DNA of 26,516 nt from the NCBI GenBank assembly GCA_943914405.1, contig CALUBX010000020.1, forward strand, positions 1-26,516. The letters are read 5' to 3'. The notes below the pieces were generated by a model. That model was not told the DNA's origin and ran no database searches. It saw only the letters and a program-made list of their open reading frames with translations. Source of the stretch: an uncultured Hyphomicrobiales bacterium (GTDB taxonomy: Bacteria > Pseudomonadota > Alphaproteobacteria > Rhizobiales > Rhizobiaceae). Position numbers and translations under genes: made by a program. Numbering within the stretch: the first letter of the stretch is position 1; each line of letters begins with the position of its first letter. Shown one piece after another: positions 7,968 through 16,268 of the stretch.

Positions 7968-8894
7968 ATGATTTTGTGCTGCGGCGAAGCCCTCATCGAC
8001 ATGCTTCCGCGCGAAACCACGCTGGGGGAGAAGGGCTTTGCACCCTATGCCGGCGGAGCGGTTTTTAACACGGCTATCGCTCTGGGCCGCCTCGGCGTCC
8101 CGACGGGCTTCTTCACCGGCCTCTCCGACGATTTGATGGGCGATATCCTGCGCGACACGCTACGTCAGAGCAATGTCGACTTCTCCTACTGCGCAACCCT
8201 TTCGCGGCCGACCACAATCGCGTTCGTCAAGCTGGTCGACGGGCATGCCTCCTATGCCTTCTACGACGAGAACACGGCGGGACGGATGATCACCGAGTCA
8301 AACCTTCCCAATCTCGGCGATGACTGCGAGGCCCTGCATTTCGGCGCAATCAGCCTGATTCCGGAACCCTGCGGCTCGACCTACGAGGCCTTGATGTCCC
8401 GCGAGCACGAAAAGCGCGTCATCTCGCTCGATCCCAACATTCGCCCGGGCTTCATCAAGGACAAGGCCGCGCACCTCGCCCGCATCCGCAGGATGGCAGC
8501 CATGTCCGATATCGTGAAATTCTCTGACGAGGATCTCGCCTGGTTCGGCCTCGAGGGGGATGAAGATACGCTTGCTCGGCACTGGCTGCATCATGGGGCC
8601 AAGCTCGTGGTGGTGACGCGAGGTGCTGAAGGCGCGGTCGGCTACACCACGTCGCATCGTGTGGAAGTGCCGAGTGAAAAGGTGCAGGTGGTCGATACGG
8701 TCGGCGCGGGGGATACGTTCGATGCCGGCGTCCTGGCCTCTCTGAAGAGGCAGAATCTCCTGACCAAGACCCAGGTTGCCAATCTGTCCGAAGATCAGAT
8801 CGGTCACGCCCTGGGGCTGGGTGCGAAGGCCGCTGCCGTGACGGTTTCGCGTGCAGGCGCCAATCCGCCCTTTGCGCGAGAGATCGGGCTCTGA
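7968..8894 (+). CDS. frk: PfkB-family carbohydrate kinase, fructokinase-like
   Basis: A 308-residue ribokinase/PfkB-family kinase. The N-terminal substrate region has CCGEALIDM and PYAGGAVFNTAIALGRLG (about residues 26-43), typical of the family. The C-terminal signature DTVGAGDTFDAG contains the catalytic base D249. The cytosolic reaction is ATP-dependent sugar phosphorylation. Fructose is inferred because a fructokinase next to pyrE is known in Rhizobium leguminosarum; other ketose or 2-keto sugars cannot be excluded. The start at 7968 is preferred over 7947 because GGAGG (7958-7962) lies 5 nt before it. pgi, which uses the same hexose-phosphate pool, is nearby on the opposite strand. Confidence 0.85.
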   Translation: MILCCGEALIDMLPRETTLGEKGFAPYAGGAVFNTAIALGRLGVPTGFFTGLSDDLMGDILRDTLRQSNVDFSYCATLSRPTTIAFVKLVDGHASYAFYDENTAGRMITESNLPNLGDDCEALHFGAISLIPEPCGSTYEALMSREHEKRVISLDPNIRPGFIKDKAAHLARIRRMAAMSDIVKFSDEDLAWFGLEGDEDTLARHWLHHGAKLVVVTRGAEGAVGYTTSHRVEVPSEKVQVVDTVGAGDTFDAGVLASLKRQNLLTKTQVANLSEDQIGHALGLGAKAAAVTVSRAGANPPFAREIGL

Positions 8895-9029
8895 GAGAGG
8901 CGGCAATCTTAGGATGTTTCATTCTCATCGCCCCTCGACCGCGCAAGCTGTATTTGAAGCGTCTTCTGTCTATACAGGTTGACGCAAGACTTGATTGAGA
9001 CTGTCTGCGGAGCAGAGAGGGATGCACTC

Positions 9030-9455
9030 ATGAAGGTCGATACAGGCGCTAACTATCTGTTGTCGGGACTACGGAACCTTGCCGGGACCCGTACTGACAC
9101 GCGCGAGTTTGAGGCAATGCTTTCTGCGCGCGCCACGGACACGCGCGAAGCCACCGGCAACAGTGCCGACGGCGAGGAACCCGATTTCACCAACATGACG
9201 CGGCAGGAACTGTTCGACTGGATGAACGGGCAGATCCGCGGCGGCGAAATGTCCTTTGACGAAAGCTCCGCGTTTCTGGGAATGACCTTGAAGATCTCCG
9301 CTACGACCGGCGAACCTGTGGATATGGCAACCGATACATCGCGCATAGATTTCACCGAGAAAGCGCGCCGAGGCATCGAGTTCTTCCAGTCGCACTTCGA
9401 CTATGCATCCGCCGATGCGTTGCAGGATGCATTGAACAAGATGCTGGGCCGGTGA
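9030..9455 (+). CDS. Hypothetical protein of 141 residues
   Basis: I do not recognise this family. The protein is acidic and soluble, with no signal peptide or membrane segment. Its central part (PDFTNMTRQELFDWMNGQIR, then SFDESSAFLGMTLKISA) looks alpha-helical, and its end (EKARRGIEFFQSHFDYASAD) is amphipathic. AGAGAGG about 9 nt before ATG 9030 supports this start over an upstream in-frame TTG at 8979. It is transcribed towards pgi, with a hairpin between the two genes. Codon use resembles the neighbours, so a real gene is likely. Confidence 0.7.
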   Translation: MKVDTGANYLLSGLRNLAGTRTDTREFEAMLSARATDTREATGNSADGEEPDFTNMTRQELFDWMNGQIRGGEMSFDESSAFLGMTLKISATTGEPVDMATDTSRIDFTEKARRGIEFFQSHFDYASADALQDALNKMLGR

Positions 9456-9509
9456 TACGGCGCACGCCTGGAGCATCCGAATAGCCAGAGCTATATCTGC
9501 AGCAGAGCT

Positions 9510-9541
9510 GGCTTGCCGGCGGCTTCAGGGGCCGGCAAGCC
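9510..9541. terminator. Hairpin between convergent genes, possible bidirectional terminator
   Basis: Perfect 11-bp arms GGCTTGCCGGC (9510-9520) and GCCGGCAAGCC (9531-9541) enclose a 10-nt loop. The hairpin sits between the ends of the convergent 141-aa gene and pgi. There is no long T-run on either side, so Rho-independent action is plausible but not proven. Confidence 0.5.
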
Positions 9542-9600
9542 GCTGGCTTTCAATGTTTCGGATCACATCGACCCGCAACAGCATCCAAATGGAGCAGGGA

Positions 9601-11229
9601 TCACCCCGTCTTCCGCTCGGTCAGCGCTTTTACAAGGCCTTGGGTCGAAGAATCGTGGCCCTCGGCGCTCTCCCTGCCCTGCACGACCGGCAAGAGCCCC
9701 GTCGCAAGCTCCTTGCCCAGCTCTACACCCCACTGGTCGAAGGAATTGATGCGGAACAGCACGCCTTCCACGAAGACGCGGTGCTCATAGAGCGCGATCA
9801 GGCGACCCAGCGCGAACGGCGTCAGCTTGTCGTAGACGAAGGTGATCGACGGGCGGTTGCCGGTAAACACGCGATGCGGGGCGATGAAGTCAGCCTTGTC
9901 GTTCGCCATTCCCTTGTCGGTCAGCTGCTTCTTGGCTTCCTCGAAGCTGCGGCCCTTCATTAGCGCCTCCGACTGCGCTAGCACATTGGCCATCAGCAAT
10001 TCGTGCTGGTGACGCAGGTTGGGCTCGAATCCGTTTGCCGCGATCATGAACTCGGCGGGTATGATACTCGTGCCCTGGTGGATGAGCTGGTAGAAGGCGT
10101 GTTGGCCGTTCGTGCCGGGCTCGCCCCAGACCACCGGGCCTGACTGGCCCTCGACCGGCGTGCCATCGATGGTCACGCCCTTTCCGTTCGATTCCATGTC
10201 GAGCTGCTGCAGGTATGCGGGGAAGCGCAGCAGGCGCTGGTCATAGGGAAGAATGGCGCGGGTCGGATAGTTCAGTACATTTCGGTGATAGAAGCCGATC
10301 AGGCCGAGCAGCATGGGCAGGTTCTGCCGGACGGGTGCACTGCGGAAATGGTTGTCCATGGCATGCGCGCCGTCCAGGAACTTGCCGAAGTTCTCCGGAC
10401 CGATCGCGATCATCAGCGGCAGGCCGATCGCCGACCAGATCGAATAGCGTCCACCGACCCAGTCCCAGAAGCCGAACACGCGGTCGCTCTCGATGCCGAA
10501 GGCGGCGACCTTGTCGAGCGCTGTCGATACGGCTGCGAAGTGGAAGCCGACGGCGCCTTCGCCAAGCTTTTCGGCGATGAACGCACGCGCCGTTGCGGCA
10601 TTGGTCATCGTTTCGACCGTCGTGAAGGTCTTCGAGGCAATGATAAAGAGGGTCGTCTCTGCATTGAGCAGCTTCAGCGTGTCGGCGATATGGGCGCCGT
10701 CCACGTTCGACACGAAATGCGCGCGCGGTCCGTCATGATAGGGGGCTAGCGCCAGCGTCGCCATGACCGGTCCGAGATCGGAGCCGCCGATGCCGATATT
10801 CACCACATCGGTGATCGGCTTGCCGGTTGCGCCTTTCAGCTCGCCGGAGCGGATGCCATCGGCGAATTTGCCCATGGCGGCCAGGACGCCGTTGACGTCA
10901 GGCATCACGTCCTTGCCGTCGACCAGGACCGGCGTATTGGAGCGGTTGCGCAACGCCGTGTGGAGCACGGCGCGGCCTTCGGTGAAGTTGATCGCGACTC
11001 CGGAGAACATTTCCTCGCGCTTCTTGGCCACGCCGCCTTCATCGGCCAGCTTTTCCAAGAGGCCGAGGATCTCGTCGTTCACAGCCGTCTTGGAATAGTC
11101 CATCAGCAGGTCGTCGAAGCGCGCGCTGAACTTGTCGAAGCGGCTAGGGTCGCCGGCGAAGGCGGCACGAAGGTCTCTCGCCTGGGTCTTCTCGGCAGTG
11201 GATTTCAGCTGTTGGACAATAGCCTGCAT
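9601..11229 (-). CDS. pgi: Glucose-6-phosphate isomerase
   Basis: A 542-residue cytosolic enzyme interconverting glucose 6-phosphate and fructose 6-phosphate. The length matches bacterial PGI. It contains VVNIGIGGSDLGP, then the phosphate-binding SKTFTTVETM, then GEPGTNGQHAFYQLIHQGT (catalytic Glu and His region), and the C-terminal signature FDQWGVELGK with the catalytic Lys. A GAGGAA site precedes the ATG. It lies 82 bp downstream of the alpha/beta-hydrolase lipoprotein gene on the same strand. Together with the nearby frk it links fructose to hexose-phosphate metabolism. Confidence 0.97.
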   Translation of the reverse strand: MQAIVQQLKSTAEKTQARDLRAAFAGDPSRFDKFSARFDDLLMDYSKTAVNDEILGLLEKLADEGGVAKKREEMFSGVAINFTEGRAVLHTALRNRSNTPVLVDGKDVMPDVNGVLAAMGKFADGIRSGELKGATGKPITDVVNIGIGGSDLGPVMATLALAPYHDGPRAHFVSNVDGAHIADTLKLLNAETTLFIIASKTFTTVETMTNAATARAFIAEKLGEGAVGFHFAAVSTALDKVAAFGIESDRVFGFWDWVGGRYSIWSAIGLPLMIAIGPENFGKFLDGAHAMDNHFRSAPVRQNLPMLLGLIGFYHRNVLNYPTRAILPYDQRLLRFPAYLQQLDMESNGKGVTIDGTPVEGQSGPVVWGEPGTNGQHAFYQLIHQGTSIIPAEFMIAANGFEPNLRHQHELLMANVLAQSEALMKGRSFEEAKKQLTDKGMANDKADFIAPHRVFTGNRPSITFVYDKLTPFALGRLIALYEHRVFVEGVLFRINSFDQWGVELGKELATGLLPVVQGRESAEGHDSSTQGLVKALTERKTG

Positions 11230-11311
11230 AGGGGGTTCCTCGCGCTCGGGCAGATTATGAGCGGGAACCTATTCGCTTTCTTGCTCAAATCAAGCTTGTC
11301 CTGATCGGGCG

Positions 11312-12559
11312 TTACTGTCCGGCAGCCGTCGTCACGGTATTTCCGACCGCAGTTCCGAGCCTCTGCACCTGTTCGCCGTAACTGCGTCGCGTGGCCGGAT
11401 CGAAGACGGAGATCGGCGTGCTGACCGCAACGCTGGCCGCACCCCCGACCGTTTGAGCCGCCCCGAGCGCAACCGCTCCGAGGCGGTCACCGATGCCGAC
11501 TTCAGAATCCGTCACGGCCTGGCCGGCGATGAGCCGATTGCCGATCAGCTTTACCACTTCCGGACTTTCGGCGAACTTGCCGTGGTTGAGCTGGTCGCCC
11601 GTCTTCAGTGCGGTCAGGTCCAGCACGACGATGCCAGCCTTTTCGAATTCTGTTCGATACGGCTCTACCGTCGGATCCACCTGTCCGAGCCGGTCGATAT
11701 TGCCGGAAATCCGCTTCGACAGGCTGAGCGCCCGGTCGTCGCGGGAGACGAAAAGCGTGAAACGCGGGTGGTGGGGGCCTAGCGCCTTGAACTGATTACC
11801 GAACACGTCCACGTCGAGATCAGGGGACGCCAGGATGACGTTCTGGATCTTCGGCGCGACCCGCCCGTCGCGGATCGCCATCTGCCGCAGGGCCTCGACT
11901 GTCACCCACGAACCCATAGAATGAGCCATGATGGTGACTTCGCCCACCATAGGATCCTTCGACAACCGGCTCAGCATGTCTTCCAGCGCATCGCGGGAGT
12001 AGTTTGTGCTTTCGCGGTCGTAGTTATAGGCAAAGATACTGCCGCGGGATGGCCAGGTGAAGAGGACTGGCGCCACATCGGCATTCGAGTCGTGCACGAT
12101 CTGGGCGAACCGGTAGACAGCATCCTCATATCGGTTGTTGAAGCCGTGTACGAAGACGAGGACGCGTCGGCTTTTGGGCAGGTTCTGGACGAGCCAGCTA
12201 TGGGCGGATTGCGGCGTCAGCGGCGTGATGGCCGCGGTGGCGAATTCCTTGGAAGGATCGGCCGGCAGCTTGGTCGGCCACTGGACCTGGCCGATCTTGC
12301 GCTTGGAATCGGGAGGAATCGACACCGATATTTCAGTCACTCGGGTGCCTTGGCCGCGCTCGCCGGAGAACAGCTCACCCGGTGTTTCGCTCGGCCGCCG
12401 GGTTGTTGCCACCAGGACATCGACTTTGGAAGTCTGTCCAGCGTTTACCGGCTGCGGGATCAGAACGCCCTCCGGCCGTCCTGCGCAGGCAGACAACCCG
12501 ACAAGGCAGAGCAAGGTGGCGATACGCACATGCGTCTGGGAGCTTCGAAGTCTCGTCAC
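11312..12559 (-). CDS. Alpha/beta-hydrolase lipoprotein (DUF900-like)
   Basis: About 415 residues. The N-terminus is a short lipoprotein signal with lipobox LSAC (C25 from the GTG start used here). The hydrolase domain has the oxyanion-region motif VLVFVHGFNNRYEDAV and the nucleophile elbow AHSMGS, whose Ser is the probable catalytic residue, as in DUF900 esterase-like proteins. Anchoring in the cell envelope is likely; the substrate is unknown. An in-frame ATG at 12592 would add 11 residues. GTG 12559 is preferred because it gives a normal lipoprotein signal and has AGGAAA close upstream, although the spacing is short. The gene lies between fadD and pgi on the same strand. Confidence 0.8.
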   Translation of the reverse strand: MTRLRSSQTHVRIATLLCLVGLSACAGRPEGVLIPQPVNAGQTSKVDVLVATTRRPSETPGELFSGERGQGTRVTEISVSIPPDSKRKIGQVQWPTKLPADPSKEFATAAITPLTPQSAHSWLVQNLPKSRRVLVFVHGFNNRYEDAVYRFAQIVHDSNADVAPVLFTWPSRGSIFAYNYDRESTNYSRDALEDMLSRLSKDPMVGEVTIMAHSMGSWVTVEALRQMAIRDGRVAPKIQNVILASPDLDVDVFGNQFKALGPHHPRFTLFVSRDDRALSLSKRISGNIDRLGQVDPTVEPYRTEFEKAGIVVLDLTALKTGDQLNHGKFAESPEVVKLIGNRLIAGQAVTDSEVGIGDRLGAVALGAAQTVGGAASVAVSTPISVFDPATRRSYGEQVQRLGTAVGNTVTTAAGQ

Positions 12560-12693
12560 GCTTTCCTGCCTGCGTCCGTTTCCTAACGACATTGGCTAGG
12601 CGACGGGCGGCCCGGCGTCCAGCGCAATGGCCGGCTAGCCGAACCTGCCCTTGGTCAATTGATGCGTCGCTGTCGCCGGCATGCAACGATTGC

Positions 12694-14391
12694 TTAGGCG
12701 CGAAGCTCCCGGCGCAGGATCTTGCCGACATTCGATTTTGGCAGCTGGTCGCGGAATTCGATGAAGCGCGGGCGCTTGTAATTGGTGAGGCTTGCGGCGC
12801 AATGGGCTTTCAGGTCGGCCTCGGTCAGGTTTGGGTCCTTGCGCACAACGAAGAGCTTCACGGCCTCGCCCGAATGTTCGTCAGGTACGCCGATCGCCGC
12901 ACATTCCAGCACGCCGGGATGCATGGCGGCCACTTCCTCGACTTCATTCGGATACACGTTGAAGCCGGAGACCAGGATCATATCCTTCTTGCGATCGACG
13001 ATCTTGATATAGCCTTGGCGATCCATGTAGCCGATGTCGCCGGTCCGGAAAAAGCCGTCGCCCGTCATCGCCCGAGCGGTCTCTTCCGGTCGGTTCCAGT
13101 AGCCGGCCATGACCTGTGGGCCCCGGATGCAGATTTCGCCGATAGCCCCGAGTTCCACTTCAAGGCCGTCGTCGTCGCGGATCGACACTTCGGTGGAGGA
13201 AACAGGCAGGCCGATCATGCCCGTGAACTCGGTGGAGTCCAGCCGGTTGGCCGTGGCGACGGGTGACGTCTCGGAAAGGCCGTAGCCCTCCGTGATTGGG
13301 CAGCCGGTCATTTTGTACCAGCGTTCGGCCACAGCTCGTTGCACGGACATGCCTCCGCCGAAGACCAGAAGCAGCGACGAGAAGTCGAGCTTCTGGAAGT
13401 CCGCATTGTTCATGAGGGCGTTGAAAAGAGTGTTCAGCCCTGGAAAGACATGGATCCGGTACTTCTGCAATTCCTTGACGAAGGCCGGGATGTCTCGTGG
13501 GTTCGCAATCAGAATATTGTGGCTACCCGTCGCCACGCCCATCAGCGAGTTCACCGTCAGCGCGAAGATATGATAGAGCGGCAGCGCGCACAGGAATTGC
13601 AACTGATCCGGACGCGGCTTTCGCAGGAAAGCGGTTTCGAGCCAGATCCCCATCTGCTCCTTGTTGGACAGAAGGTTCCTGTGGGTCAAAACGGCGCCCT
13701 TGGAGACGCCGGTCGTTCCCCCGGTATATTGGAGGAACGCGATGTCGTCCGGCGATACCTCCACCGGGCGCAGCGCCTGCCGCTTCCCCTCAGCGAGAAC
13801 CTGACGGAAGCTCCGGGCGGACGGGAGCGACCAGGCGGCAACCAGTTTCTTCACCCGGCGCACGACGAGGTTCACCACATGGCCCTTGAGGCCGAGCATG
13901 TCTCCCATGGTGGCCACCACCACATGGCGCACAGAGGTGTGCGGCAGCGCTTGCTCGACCGTATGGGCAAAGTTCTCCAGCACGAAGATCGCCTTGGCGC
14001 CGGAGTCCTGCAACTGGTGTTCCAGCTCGCGCGGAGTGTAGAGCGGGTTGACATTGACCACCACGAAGCCGGCCCGCAGAACGCCGTAGACGATCACCGG
14101 GTTCTGAAGAACGTTGGGTAGCATGACCGCGACCCGGTCGCCTTTTTCGAGACCTTGTGCCTGAAGCCAGGCGCCGATCTTGCGGCTTTCCGCTTCCAGT
14201 TCACCGAAGGTCAGCGCCTTTCCCATGCTCGAAAAGGCAGGCCGCTCGGCAAAGCGCGCGCAGCTCTGCTCAAAAAGGTCCCCGACAGACCTATGCTCGA
14301 GTGGGGGAATGACTTCTGGAACGGTCGGAGGATATGAGGCAAGCCAGATCTTGCCGGCAGCGACGCCCGTGTGCGCGGTGACTTCGTTCAT
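12694..14391 (-). CDS. fadD: Long-chain fatty-acid--CoA ligase
   Basis: A 565-residue member of the ANL superfamily. It activates fatty acids to acyl-AMP and then acyl-CoA for beta-oxidation or lipid synthesis, usually at the inner membrane face. The ATP-binding motif YTGGTTGVSKGA is at about residues 222-233, GYGLSETSP follows in the middle, and then come the hinge region FFRTGDIGYMDRQGYIKIVDRKKDMI and the C-terminal catalytic Lys in PKSNVGKILRREL. The start at 14391 follows GGGAGGA with about 8-nt spacing; a longer in-frame start at 14448 lacks one. A perfect 22-bp palindrome lies 127 bp upstream and may be its operator. Confidence 0.93.
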   Translation of the reverse strand: MNEVTAHTGVAAGKIWLASYPPTVPEVIPPLEHRSVGDLFEQSCARFAERPAFSSMGKALTFGELEAESRKIGAWLQAQGLEKGDRVAVMLPNVLQNPVIVYGVLRAGFVVVNVNPLYTPRELEHQLQDSGAKAIFVLENFAHTVEQALPHTSVRHVVVATMGDMLGLKGHVVNLVVRRVKKLVAAWSLPSARSFRQVLAEGKRQALRPVEVSPDDIAFLQYTGGTTGVSKGAVLTHRNLLSNKEQMGIWLETAFLRKPRPDQLQFLCALPLYHIFALTVNSLMGVATGSHNILIANPRDIPAFVKELQKYRIHVFPGLNTLFNALMNNADFQKLDFSSLLLVFGGGMSVQRAVAERWYKMTGCPITEGYGLSETSPVATANRLDSTEFTGMIGLPVSSTEVSIRDDDGLEVELGAIGEICIRGPQVMAGYWNRPEETARAMTGDGFFRTGDIGYMDRQGYIKIVDRKKDMILVSGFNVYPNEVEEVAAMHPGVLECAAIGVPDEHSGEAVKLFVVRKDPNLTEADLKAHCAASLTNYKRPRFIEFRDQLPKSNVGKILRRELRA

Positions 14392-14517
14392 TAGACTGTC
14401 CTCCCTTTCCTGTCTCCCGCGGTGCCCTTGCAAGGCGAGGTCCTCCACCTGCCACGGGATGATAGTATGCCATGCCTTCCAGATGCCGAGCTAGGCACTT
14501 CCAATAAAGCTACAATG

Positions 14518-14539
14518 ACATTGACGTAAACGTCAATGT
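14518..14539. promoter_or_regulatory. Perfect 22-bp palindrome, probable transcription-factor operator upstream of fadD
   Basis: Arms ACATTGACGT and ACGTCAATGT (10 bp each, no mismatch) flank a 2-bp AA centre. The arms contain TTGACG, a consensus -35 half, on both strands. It sits between divergent fadD and the PRC-barrel gene. Operators of this size and ACGT-centred symmetry are known for regulators of fatty-acid and branched-chain acid breakdown (LiuR-type MerR and TetR families). The regulator's identity is inference. Confidence 0.65.
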
Positions 14540-14662
14540 GCCGCGCAAGGATGGTACCTCTGTTTGGGGATCTGTCGGCCTCGGCACGTTGCGCAGATCG
14601 GAACCATCGCGCGCTGTGAGGCGTTTTCCGAATGTGACAGGCACGACAAAAGGAGGTGCGTC

Positions 14663-14926
14663 ATGTTGCATCAGGAACCCCGGGCCGGACAGGACCCCTA
14701 TGTCAAGGACACGCCGTCGCTGATCGCAAGCGACAAAGTCGAAGGAACGGCGGTCTACGGAGCCGATGGCAAGCGCATCGGTTCGATCGCTCGCGTTCTT
14801 CTCGAAAAGCGCGGTGGCCGAGTGGCCTATGCCGTTCTAAGCTTCGGCGGCTTCCTCGGCATCGGTGACGACTATTACCCGCTGCCGTGGGAAAAGCTGC
14901 GCTACGACGATCAGTTGGACGGCTAG
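14663..14926 (+). CDS. PRC-barrel domain protein, truncated by an in-frame TAG
   Basis: An 87-residue product with one PRC-barrel: LIASDKVEGTAVYGADGKRIGSI, then GRVAYAVLSFGGFLGIGDDYYPLPWEKL, about residues 17-82. Such small proteins are common in rhizobia, sometimes stress-linked, and resemble RimM-type barrels. AAGGAGG lies close before ATG 14663. Translation stops at TAG 14924-14926, but the frame continues with a tail characteristic of full-length homologues (see next entry). The barrel itself is complete, so the short protein may still fold. Confidence 0.75.
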   Translation: MLHQEPRAGQDPYVKDTPSLIASDKVEGTAVYGADGKRIGSIARVLLEKRGGRVAYAVLSFGGFLGIGDDYYPLPWEKLRYDDQLDG

Positions 14927-15055
14927 CGCATCGACTTGACCAAGGACCAGATCACTGGAGCCCCGCGCTACAACGATCTGGACGACGAGAGCTGGTATCG
15001 CGCCAACGACCGGACGATCTACGATTATTACGGGGTGCCGCCCTACTGGATGTAG
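14927..15055 (+). pseudogene. Detached C-terminal tail of the PRC-barrel gene after an in-frame TAG
   Basis: Reading on in the same frame after the TAG gives 42 sense codons, RIDLTKDQITGAPRYNDL onward and ending YYGVPPYWM, then a TAG at 15053-15055. Homologous rhizobial PRC-barrel proteins have an aromatic residue (usually Tyr) at the stop position, followed by a similar DLTxDQLxGAP segment and a YYxVPPYW end. One TAC or TAT to TAG substitution explains it. A strong terminator follows the second stop, consistent with an original gene running to 15055. Confidence 0.7.
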
Positions 15056-15077
15056 CCGTCCACCATATCCCGGTCTG

Positions 15078-15110
15078 AAGAGGCTCCCTTGCGGGGCCTC
15101 TTTTCGTTTA
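15078..15110 (+). terminator. Rho-independent terminator after the PRC-barrel gene
   Basis: A 10-bp stem starting AAGAGGC (15078-15084) pairs with the strand ending GCCTCTT (15096-15102), with a CTTGC loop. TTCGTTTATTT follows. It lies 22 bp past the second stop of the PRC-barrel frame. Confidence 0.85.
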
Positions 15111-15155
15111 TTTAAGGCCGCCATGTCATGGTCTCGGGCGAACGGGGGCATCTAC

Positions 15156-16268
15156 ATGACGGACAGGGCGAAGGCGGGTACGATCCGTGACTTCGAGAGA
15201 GGCGACATCGAAGCCGTCGCTCGCCTTTTCCAGAGCACTTTCCGAGGATCGCGCAAAGCCTCTCCAGACCTTTCCGCCTATTTGAAGGATGCCTTCTTCT
15301 CCCACCCCTGGCTCGATGCGGACATATCTTCCAAAGTCTTTGTCGGTGAGGATGGCAGAATCGCCGGCTTCGTCGGCGTCTTTCCCGCCCTTTTCCAATA
15401 TGAAGGACGTCCGCTGCGGGCCGCATTCGCGGGCTCGATGGTGGTCGAGGACCCGAAGGCAAATCCGCTTGCCGGGGCGCGCCTTCTGCGGGCCGTCCTC
15501 TCCGGTCCCCAGGACATCACTCTGACGGAAACGGCAAACCAGACCGCGCTCGGTATGTGGCAGAAGGCGGGTTACCCTCTCGATGTGGGCTACAGCCTCA
15601 ATTGGCTGCGGATCTTTAGGCCAGCATCCGCAGCGCTGGATCTGGCCGGCCGTAAGCTCGCTCCTGCACGCATGCTGCTTCCCTTGGGACGGATCGCTGA
15701 TCGCGCCGCCAGCCTGGTGCGCTGGACGCCGCTCGAGCCGCCTCGGCTGGCACAAATGCGCGTCACCTTCACCGATGCTCGGCTGGAAGAATTCGAGGAG
15801 GCGGTCTTGGCGCTGGTGGGGCACTATCCGCTTCGGCCGGCCTGGGATCGTGCGTCTCTTAATTGGTTTCTGGAACAGGCTGAACAGAAACGCAATTTCG
15901 GTTATCCCGAGTGGAGGGTCGGCCGGAATGTGACGGGGAAGGTTTCTGCGGCTTACGTCTATTTCGCGCAGCCCGGAGGCATTGGCTGGGTTCTGCAGGC
16001 GCTCGCGGCGCCGGGGGCCGGGCCCGAACTGGTCGATGACATGTTCGTCCATGCCCATGCCATGGGCGCGTCAGGCCTGCGCGGGGCAGCGCATCCATGG
16101 CTGCTGCCGGCACTCATGAGCCGCAAGACGTTGCTTTACGGCCGTACTTTTTACGTGGCGCAGGCAAGCGACAAGGCCCTGCTGGAGCCAATCAGGCGCG
16201 GCGAGGCCCTGATTTCCGGACTTGCCGGCGAGAGCTGGACGCGCCTGATCGGGGACCGTCTCGATTAA
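15156..16268 (+). CDS. GNAT-family N-acetyltransferase-like protein
   Basis: A 370-residue protein. The N-terminal half resembles a GNAT acyl-CoA transferase fold: TIRDFERGDIEAVARLF, then the central strand DGRIAGFVGVFPALF and a following AGSMVVEDPKANPLAGARLLRAVL segment. The C-terminal half may be a second, diverged GNAT unit (YVYFAQPGGIGWVLQALAAP). Substrate unknown. The start is either ATG 15156 (GGGGG 7 nt upstream) or ATG 15123 (AAGG 5 nt upstream). It converges on the NadE-like gene, with their stop codons overlapping at 16265-16268. That placement suggests, but does not prove, a link to the carrier-protein operon. Confidence 0.7.
   Translation: MTDRAKAGTIRDFERGDIEAVARLFQSTFRGSRKASPDLSAYLKDAFFSHPWLDADISSKVFVGEDGRIAGFVGVFPALFQYEGRPLRAAFAGSMVVEDPKANPLAGARLLRAVLSGPQDITLTETANQTALGMWQKAGYPLDVGYSLNWLRIFRPASAALDLAGRKLAPARMLLPLGRIADRAASLVRWTPLEPPRLAQMRVTFTDARLEEFEEAVLALVGHYPLRPAWDRASLNWFLEQAEQKRNFGYPEWRVGRNVTGKVSAAYVYFAQPGGIGWVLQALAAPGAGPELVDDMFVHAHAMGASGLRGAAHPWLLPALMSRKTLLYGRTFYVAQASDKALLEPIRRGEALISGLAGESWTRLIGDRLD

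Noticed and set aside
8979..9029. TTG start and possible TTGACG promoter before the 141-aa gene
   Set aside because: ATG 9030 has a better ribosome site, and no good -10 follows the TTGACG.
13339..14121. A 260-codon + strand frame
   Set aside because: Shadow of fadD; no ribosome site and no recognisable fold.
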